A stretch of DNA of 64,000 nt from Atherix ibis (Eukaryota; Arthropoda; Insecta; Diptera; Athericidae): positions 115,502,267 to 115,566,266 of the forward strand of contig OY282605.1 in the NCBI GenBank assembly GCA_958298945.1, in the 5' to 3' direction. Under the pieces are notes generated by a model. The model had not been told where the DNA came from. It saw nothing but the letters and a program-made list of their open reading frames with translations, and did no database searches. How positions within the stretch are numbered: the first letter of the stretch is position 1; the number at the start of each line of letters is the position of its first letter. The position numbers were made by a program, and so were the translations under genes. Of this stretch, positions 56,355 through 64,000 are shown piece after piece.

Positions 56355-57588
56355 CTGAAAAGTTTATAAGGTAATACAGTAAAAATATTTTTTTTGCAAA
56401 ATTCATTTTTATTATTCAACATAGTTGCCTTCGAGGGCGATCCAGCGATTATAGCGATCTTCCAACTTTTCGATACCATTTTTATAGTACTCTTTCGGTT
56501 TTGCCTCAAAATTGGCCTCAGTTTCGGCAATCACTTCATCATCGGTCTTAAATTTTTTGCCAGCGAGCATTCTATTGAGGTCTGCCAATAGGAAAAAGTC
56601 GCTGGGGGTCAGATCTGGAGAATACGGTGGATGGGGAAGCAATTCGTAGCCCAATTCATTGAGTTTGACCATCGTTTTCATCGACTTGTGACACGGTGCA
56701 TTGTCTTGATGAAACAACACTTTTTTCTTCTTCAAATGAGGCCGTTTCTTAGCGATTTCTTTCTTCAAACGATCCAATAACGCTATATAATAGTCGCTGT
56801 TGATCGTCTGTCCCTGCTGGAGATAGTCAATGAAAATTATACCATGCGCATCCCAAAATACAGACGCCATCACCTTGCCAGCCGACTGTTGCGTCTTTCC
56901 ACGCTTTGGAATCGGTGCGTCGCTTGCTCTCCACTCTGCGGACTGCCGATTGGACTCTGGAGTGTAGTGACGGAGCCATGTTTCATCCATTGTCACATAT
57001 CGACGCAAAAATTCGGGTTTATTGCGCTTGAACAGCTCCAAACACTGCTCAGAATCATCAACACGTTGTTGTTTTTGGTCCACAGTGAGCTCACGCGGCA
57101 CCCACTTTGCACACAGCTTTCGCATGCCCAAATATTCATGCACGATATGTCCAACACGCTCTTTCGATATCTTCAGAGTCTCAGCTATCTCGCTCAACTT
57201 CACTTTACGTACATTTAAAATTATTTTGTGGATTTTTTGGATGTTTTCTGCCGTAACCACCACTTTTGGGTGTCCAATGCGTTCTGCATCAACTGTGCTC
57301 GTACGACCAGTTCGAAATTGACGAAACCAATATTCCACAGTTGAAATAGCTGGAGAAGAGTCCGGATAACGTTTGTCAAACCATGCTTTGGTTTCCACTC
57401 TATTTTTTTTCCATCAAAAAGCAATGCTTTATCAATACACGCAATTCGTCTTTATCCATTTTTTTTCAATAACAAAATTTGCATCACTCAAAATGCTATA
57501 TCTCACGAACCAATCGACCGATTGCTGTCAAATTTTTGAGATTTTTGCAAGAAGCGCCATCTAGACGTCAACCTTATAAACTTTTCAG
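56355..57588 (-). mobile_element. mariner E1, nearly intact
   Basis: An element of about 1.23 kb whose ends are perfect 18-bp inverted repeats, CTGAAAAGTTTATAAGGT. Outside them lies a 14-bp direct repeat TTGTGGAACTCCAT (56333-56346 and 57592-57605) instead of a simple TA duplication. It is inserted in jockey D4 near RT motif B. Confidence 0.9.
56412..57459 (-). pseudogene. mariner transposase with a single frameshift (E1)
   Basis: From ATG 57459 (MDKDELRVLIKHCFLM) to TAA 56412 the DNA would encode 348 residues, the normal mariner length, except for one extra base in an A8 run (57403-57410) near codon 17. Downstream, 328 codons are open without interruption. Visible are ISTVEYWFRQFRTG and ISKERVGHIVHEYLG (helix-turn-helix units), KWVPREL, D158 in TMDETW, SAGKVMASVFWD, D252 in HQDNAPCH and D287 in LTPSDFF, with 34 residues between the last two, and a complete C-terminus ending EGNYVE. 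If the A8 is a sequencing error, this is an intact gene. It is clearly distinct from family B. Confidence 0.93.
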
Positions 57589-58065
57589 TCATTGTGGAAC
57601 TCCATTCTGAGTTAATTAAAACTTGGAATTGATGTTGGGAGAGATATTAATTTATAATAAGGTAGTATGTTGAAGGAAAAATGCTCTTGAGTTTCCAGAG
57701 GAGTCCAGGATGTCATACACGATCTAAAAATACTCCTAGGCAACACTTGTTTCGCTCAAGAGAGGATGCAATGTGATCAACAATGCGATGGCATTGCTGG
57801 TTAGTGGAGTGTTCAGATCGGAAGCCAAATTGTTGATCAGGAATAATTTTTTTATTAACTAAGACTGGGTAGAGTCGTTTTAATACGATTTTTTCAGAAA
57901 TCTTACCAAGGATTGATAAGAGACTGATAGGTCTATAGGAGGAAAGACAATTAATGGGTTCATTTGGTTTAGGAATCATTTTAATGATAGTAAATTTCCA
58001 GAGTAAAGGAAAATAAGTTATGCGCAGGATACTAATAAAAATGTATGAAAAAATTACTTTTATAT

Positions 58066-60103
58066 ACTTGAAATTTACTTATAAGGACTCTCATAGTATT
58101 TTTATATTAACTTCCTTCTAACATCTTCTACAAGAGATTTTTGTAAACACAAAATTTATAAATAATCAAATATGATTTAATTTGGGAATATTTTTTGTGG
58201 GGATGAAAAAAATACCAAATAACCAAATTTGCTGAATGGATTTACTAACCGATATTATTTTGTTGATGACAAGCCTCCAGTTTGTAGGAAATAGCGAAAT
58301 GTTCAGTTAAGCCAGCACGCGTTGGGTATATTGTGAAAAAACGCAAGTTAGCGTGCCAAGTTTTTCGATTTTCAGATTTTCGGTTCACTGGGTCATGTCT
58401 GGAGACGAGATGTTAACATGGAAATTTCTTGTTTGTCTTTTTATTTTATTATTATGGAATTACTGTAAGTTTTTCTCAGTTTTTCCAAATTTCCTGATAA
58501 AATTCAGATGGTTTTTTTCTATTCCATATGACGCAATGTTCGCATCAACATTTGTTAAAAATGATTGACTGATTACTGCAACGATAAAATATGAAACGGA
58601 CGAATTGTTTTACTAAACGCCTCAAAATTTCTAGGACCCTTTTAGATATATTTTTTCAATGCAAACGTATCCACTTGCATATGCATCAGATCCTCTATGG
58701 TAAAAGTAGATATTAAAATATGAAACTAAACAAATACAAAGGAGAAAAGAATATTTAAAGAGTGTACGAGTGCATAAAGAAGGATATTCATTATGATTGT
58801 AATTAACCCCCTCGAAGGACTCTAATTGTGAGATACATAATTCGAAATATGCCGCCTTGTGCCTATGGGAGCGCAAGAAGGTTTATCTGACGGTGCTATA
58901 TGGAGCTTCACACATGGCTAGTCATAAACCGTCCGAACATATGGTGTGGTCAGTGTTGAAACTGGACTTTCCCATATGTCACGCGGATAACGTTGATGGA
59001 ATTCGAAAGCGAAAACCTGGCCAACATACCTGGCAACCAACGTTGCACATATTATAGCACCATGTTTTGTACCTTAATTAACAAAAGAAAAAAATAACAA
59101 CAAAAAATAGGAGTAAAAAAAATTCATGAATAAATTCATTTGGCATTTTCCCGAAGTACGGAGTTTACTCGCCGTATTTTAATAGCCCAACGGCTCCGTA
59201 GTTTATTCTCTATTCGCATATTTACGCACCTTATTCAAATGTTTGTCGTATTTGAACTTAAAAAAATTTGCATAAATTCTCTTTAATCTACATTCTGATA
59301 AGAAAAAGAGACCGATTCTATCTAACCGGGTGGCAAAGATCTTAATTAAATTTAATGCATTCTTTTTAAGTATAATATTTTTTTCAACTTTACCCTAAAT
59401 GTGTGTGCATATGCCATTTGAGGGTGATTTTTTCTGAATTTAATTATAACCAAAATGTTTTCGAAAATATGACCATAAGTATTCAATGTTTTTTTTTTTA
59501 ACATTAAGAGTGTTAGAAATAATCGTATTCATATTTTCACCGTAAGAATATGTGCACAAAAATTAAGTAATTTCTGAAAATTAAAATAAAACATTTTCAA
59601 TAAAAACAAAAGAACACTTTTACTTTTCGAAAGAATATTTTTTATTTTATAAGATTAGGTGAAGGAAACCTTGTTGTGTGATTGTTTAAAAAATCTTCTT
59701 AAAAGTCAGTAGAAGATGTAAACAAAGTTCAGTATTTTATTGTAATTATATACGAGGTGCCAGAAAAATTAGGATCTGTTAAGTGGAACTAGTTAATAGT
59801 TAAAGTACGGAGGAGCGAATTACATTTTTGGTATATCTTAAATTTTTCCTTAATGAGTTAAAAAAAGAATACATCCTTTAAGGTGATAAATTTTAAATGG
59901 GATAAAATTTCGGAATATCAATAAAAGCAACCGAATTTGTAGATAGAATTAATAGAAAATATTACTTGCTACAAAAAAATTAATAGCTTTAATTATCTAT
60001 CTGCCTCCCATGTTAGTACTAATCATCTAACTTACTATTTGAAATAATTATATTGCCCTAAACCAATAGACAAAAAATGACTTTTCTCTGATATAATACA
60101 AGA
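58066..60103. other. AT-rich non-coding DNA
   Basis: No gene recognised. A GC-richer patch at 58850-59060 has one 66-codon frame of unknown type. At 59753 the phrase TACGAGGTGCCAGAAAAATT looks like a mariner-type end, but no partner was found. Confidence 0.45.
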
Positions 60104-60250
60104 TTTGAACTTTGCGCCATTTCTGCGATAAAGTGTTGCCAACGAAGAAAAAGTTAAGGTGACAGCTGACAGTACGGGGTTGTTAAAACTGAAGCGCTAC
60201 ACGAAAGAACGATGCGTTTTCATTTTTGATCAATATTTTTGAAAATCAAG
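60104..60250 (+). mobile_element. Tc3-like transposon, 5' fragment (L0)
   Basis: It matches, with divergence, the 5' leader of L1 at 60604-60745: CAAGATTTGAACTTTGCGCC, GATAAAGTGTTGCCAAC and the first transposase codons KRYTKERCVFIFDQYF. It breaks off soon after, about 350 bp before L1 starts. Confidence 0.75.
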
Positions 60251-60603
60251 ATTTCTATGACATAATTTGAGTTGATTAATTTTAGTTCTTATTTTTCCAT
60301 AAAATGTTTTGTACTTTGATGTAATTGAATAAAAATATATGGACGTTATTGCGTATAAAAAGTATATTCGCATTTAAAAGTATTAATTAATTGTACTACC
60401 TCAAATTTCGAACCAAGACAGCCTATACCGGTTTACCAATTCTGTAGTGCTCACACACTTCAAGATGGACAAGCCTCTCAAAATACACCCTCCCGTGAAG
60501 CTTGTCGATCTGTCAACCTCCTTTACCAATTCTAAATCTCTTCACTTGAAGAATGCATAAAAGTATTTCTCAATTTACGAATTTTGTTGTCCAAAACTAC
60601 AAA

Positions 60604-61480
60604 CAAGATTTGAATTTTGCACCATTTATGCGATAAAGTGTTGCCAACTAAAAAAAGGATAACGTGACAGGTGACAGTTCAGAATTATTAAAAATAGAGC
60701 GCTGCACAAAAGAACAATTCATTTTTATTGTTAAACAATATTTTGAATAAAATAATATATTTTTTCGTAAAAAATATCATCGGAATAATGTGAAGAGATT
60801 AATTAAAAAATTTAGGGAGACTGGATCAATTAGTGATCTTAAACACTGTGGCCTCCCGTCAATAAGTCGTTCAACAGAAAACATCAAAGCAGCTCGTGAG
60901 TGTATTGCTGAGATTTCAGGCACCGTGGTAATGAATGGGATATTTCGGAAAGCTCTCTATATGAAAGATTTGCATCTTCATTATTACAAAGTTCAATTGA
61001 CTTAAGATCAGAAATCTACTGACCATGCACAGCGATTTTGGAACAACAATAAGTGGATGCTGATTTTTTGAAACAAATCCTTGATGGGGCTTATTTTCAT
61101 CTTGATGACTAGGGTTAATCGACAAAATTGTCGCATCTGGGGTTCAGCGAATCTACGAATGATTGTTGAGAAATAAATGCATCCACACCGTGTTACTGTT
61201 TGGTGCGGATTTTTGGCTGGACGCATCATCGGACCAATCTTCTTCGAAAAAGCACCTGGTCAAGTAATAATAATTAATGGTGTTTGCAATCGCGGCATGA
61301 TAATCCAGTTTTTTTTGTACCTAATTTGCAAGATGTGGATATGGACGAAATGTGGTTTCAACAAGACGGTGCTATATGCCATACAATCGGCTAGACTTTT
61401 GCGACACCCTATAACGCATCTTTTTTTGTTAAACAAAAAATATTGGTAACATTTTTTAGACCTACACTCTCCATTTGAAT
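60604..61480 (+). mobile_element. Tc3-like transposon L1, 3'-truncated
   Basis: The plus-strand translation with frameshifts: ERCTKEQFIFIVKQYFE, NNVKRLIKKFRETGSISDL (helix-turn-helix and linker), VNRQNCRIWGSANLRMI after the first-Asp region, HPHRVTVWCGFLAGRIIGP, FFEKAPGQVIIING, and DEMWFQQDGAICHT (second Asp). The third-Asp block (usually DLTPLDFFLWG) is absent; similarity stops before mariner MarA4 at 61485. The order and motifs are those of the Tc3-type transposases common in insects. Many stops. Confidence 0.85.
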
Positions 61481-61484
61481 TATA

Positions 61485-62366
61485 CCAGGTCTCTTCAAAA
61501 AGTGTCGCGAATTTTCGCGCCTTACGTATATTCGATTTTCGATTTTTTGTGGCGTTATGTTGGTACTCATGTCTCTCACTTTTGCCGACAAGTTTGGCCA
61601 TTTTGAATATTCACACGTGTTTTGGGTCGTCTTTGATTTTGGCCCATTTTCGACCAAAAACAGCATCGCATTAACATTGCTAAGGAACTGTTAGACTCTG
61701 TCCGCGACGACCCAAATTCGCTACAGAGGGTCATAACTGATGATGAGTTTATAATTATGACGTGGAAACCAAAGCTCAATCATCCCAATAGAACCTTCCG
61801 CACGAGCCAAGACCGAAAAAAGCGCACCAAGTTCGGTCGAATGTGAAGATTTTGTTTACAGTTTTCTTCGATTGCAGGGGCGTGGTGCATCATGAGTTCT
61901 TGCCGCAGGGTAAAATGGTCAATAAGGAATATTACCTGCATGTTATGCGCAAGTTGCGTGAAGCAATCCGCCAGAAACGCCCGGATTTGTGGAAGAACAA
62001 AAATTGGCTTCTTCATCATGATAACGCCCTTGCTCACGCATCGTTGCTTGTGCGCGAATTTTTGGTCAAAAACAACACTCTAATAATGTCGCAGGCACCG
62101 TATTCCCCAGATCTATCCATCTGTGACTTTTCTTTGTCCCCGAAAGAGATTTTTTGATCCTTTTTTTGGAATGGGCCAAAATCGAAGAAGAGCCAAAACA
62201 CGTGCAAGCAAAGCAGCTGTCAAAAATTAACTGAACATTCAAATGGCCGAACTTGTTGGCATAAGTGAGAGACATGAGTACCAATATAACGCCACAAAAA
62301 ATCTAAAATCGAATATACGTAACCCGCGGAAATTCAAAATTCGCGATACTTTTTGAAGAGACCTCG
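61485..62366 (+). mobile_element. MarA4: long-TIR mariner, non-autonomous
   Basis: An 882-bp element between TA dinucleotides; the right TIR runs about 62168-62366, near 190-200 bp, and the left is similar with a ~30-bp deletion. The plus-strand remnant: the QHRIN junction shared with A2 and A3, a damaged first-Asp block (TDDE followed by a 7-bp loss), FDCRGVVHHEFLPQG, NKEYYLHVMRKLREAIRQKR, HDNALAHASLLVREF (second Asp) and YSPDLSICDF (third Asp). It is the longest remaining catalytic piece of this family in the window. Confidence 0.95.
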
Positions 62367-64000
62367 TATGTGCTTCATAAAATATGAAAATTTTTAATAA
62401 TACTTTCTTATGTCTTATATTCAAAGATTTCCATCAAAAAGTTGATGAGAAAAAGATCAAATTTTCAATTCTTCCACAATACATTAATACAGGTACTGTC
62501 ATTCTATGCAACACACAAGCAATAATTTTAAAAAAGTTCGTTTTTTCGGACTAAAAAAAAAAGACGATTAAAATGTTCACATGTTCGGTAGAAGAAGAAA
62601 AAAAACTTAGCAAAATTCACACATCCGTAAAGTAATAAATTAAGAAGCGATCAACCCTTTCTGGCCATTAAACATTTTCACCTCAGATCGGTTTATGCTA
62701 ATCAATTTCAAGCTCTTTAATTCCGTTTTAATTCGATGCAAAAGTAAAAATTTCATTTGATAAATATTTTTTTCTCTCTTTATTAATAAATTTTTTTTAA
62801 TGGCTTTTTTTTTTTGAATGCAAAATCCTGAAGCACGTTAACTCCTTTAATATTTTAGAATAATTTTTAAAAGAAGTTTTTTTTCCATTACTGTGTAGCG
62901 ACATCTTAAGTTTCAGGTGTAAATGAATTGAAGTCCTTCTGCTGATTTTATTGGAATTGTCATGTTTAGTGAAAGAGATCGCCTCGCTTTTTTCAGTTTA
63001 GTTTTTTTTTTTTTTTTGTATTTTTATTTAGTTCACAGGTATGCTGTTTATAGTAGATCTTTAGTGGACCGCTTTTAAAATGACTAAACCGCAGATAAGT
63101 GACATGTTGGGCGAAAACATTAAAATCGAACATTTGTAGTCCCTTAAATAGCTACCAACCAGTGAGTATGGAGTCGGCGGCATATTGGTGTAGAGTGACA
63201 ACATTATTAAGAAGTTGTGTTGTTTAAATAATTTTTTAATTGTGCAAAAAAAGGTTTTTATTTTTGGTATACCATATTTTTGTTTGTTGTTATAAGTAGA
63301 AGTATTTTCTGTTTTTTTTTTTTTGTTGGTTTTATTAAAAATGTCATTTTAATCTTAATATTGTTAGTGGTTTTCTTAGTATTCCTTTTGATTATATTCT
63401 GTCGGACTTACCACCATGCACCATATATTCTTCTACTAGCCAGTAAGTTGTCGTACCGTGAAAATGGATTTTGAATTTCTTCGTTTTAGTTAATTTATCT
63501 TTTATTCATGTTCTTTTTTAATTTTCTTTTTGGTTTTTTAATTTCTTGATATCACCTACCATCTAAGTTGCTACTGGTTTCCATTTCGTCGTTCCGATTG
63601 CGGTTTGCCCATATTTGATAATCAGACATTAAAAACACCGCGCGATATCATCTAAATGAGATCGAATCGCTGCCCGGCGCAGCGCAACCTGCTCAAATGT
63701 TAAGTGTCATGTTGCTAGCTACCGAATATCAACCACAACCTACAAGTGTGGTTTTGTATTTTTACCCAAAAAGGATTTATTTTGTTCACAATTCACCATC
63801 GCTGTTGGCTCGTTGCCGATAAATGTGCAAATTCTGTTTTTATATATTTGGAATTTCTGGCAATAACAATTAAGATTTTTTGAATATTTCCATTTTTTTT
63901 TGTTGGGTTAGGTTTACATTTTTTGAGCCCTTGGGGTTTTTTTTTCATTGTATTGTATTAAAATTGTTTTTTTTTCTTCAATAATATTAAAAATGTTTTC
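62367..64000. other. AT-rich non-coding DNA
   Basis: A T-rich frame at 63280-63474 encodes a hydrophobic stretch by composition only. A GC-richer patch at 63560-63800 has no recognised gene. Nothing is assigned. Confidence 0.5.

Larger units (their letters stand above)
55470..58065 (-). mobile_element. jockey D4, interrupted by mariner E1
   Basis: Minus strand. It starts within the RT domain (IKMIPKPNEPIN; RPISLLSILGKISEKIVLK; PDQQFGFRSEHSTNQQCH), then CCLGVFLDRV*HPGLLWKL, with the same six-codon loss at motif A as D3. After FQVLINSE it is broken by mariner E1. It resumes with QTDGVPQGSLFGPILYNIYT (motif B) and STYADDMAIL (motif C), then a C-terminal part with frameshifts. The 3' end is a poly(T) on the plus strand near 55470-55485, the poly(A) tail. 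The 5' half is absent. Confidence 0.92.

Noticed and set aside
59753..59780. Mariner-like end TACGAGGTGCCAGAAAAATT
   Set aside because: No inverted partner or transposase was found nearby; a single end is not enough.
63280..63474. Hydrophobic 64-codon frame that looks like a membrane protein
   Set aside because: T-rich DNA read in this phase gives Phe/Leu/Ile/Val by composition alone.

Overview
This window is nuclear DNA of an animal, almost certainly an insect. The evidence is the very high A+T content, intron-style splice signals, the absence of operon-like coding, and a dense mix of mariner, Tc3-like, hAT, jockey-clade, RTE-clade and R1-like elements typical of insects. I cannot name the species; a fly or a hemipteran would both fit. 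No rRNA, tRNA, CRISPR array or bacterial-type gene is visible.

Host coding sequence is sparse. The one good host exon is on the plus strand at 3438-4009: His/Gln/Asn/Ser-rich, ending in a basic cluster, with a proper acceptor and a GTAAGC donor. Weaker candidates are a 56-codon ORF with a signal-peptide-like N-terminus (4556-4726), a TATA box followed by a 17-codon signal-peptide-like first exon ending at GTGAGT (7653-7815), and a possible terminal exon on the minus strand (55141-55360). The remainder of the non-repetitive DNA is AT-rich intronic or intergenic sequence.

Layout: 0.5-2.8 kb, R1-like debris and two long-TIR mariners (MarA1, A2). 3.4-4.7 kb, host exon and candidate ORF. 5.2-9.7 kb, two minisatellite fields built on TTTTTACTGAAAA, one with a 154-bp higher-order unit split by a polyadenylated retrocopy. 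12.3-13 kb, compound GAA repeats. 13.6-15.3 kb, a ~382-bp tandem repeat. 16.7-25.8 kb, a block of jockey and RTE retrotransposons, one invaded by mariner B1 and another by a minisatellite. 28-30.4 kb, Mos1-like mariner F1 beside a jockey fragment. 32.5-34 kb, a 390-bp satellite. 37.2-38.3 kb, mariner F2. 40-43.7 kb, a three-level nest (mariner G1, containing a hAT, containing mariner B2). 46.3-47.5 kb, mariner J1. 49.7-50.5 kb, MarA3. 55.5-58 kb, a jockey containing a nearly intact mariner E1. 60.1-62.4 kb, Tc3-like fragments followed by MarA4.

The main story is mobile-element biology. F1 and F2 share two premature stops, and jockeys D3 and D4 share an 18-nt deletion through reverse-transcriptase motif A, so defective lineages appear to have been copied using enzymes supplied in trans. 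The MarA copies all have unusually long TIRs, and the three longer ones have lost the N-terminal DNA-binding half of the transposase at the same junction. Mariner E1 is one homopolymer indel away from a complete 348-residue transposase with all three catalytic aspartates.
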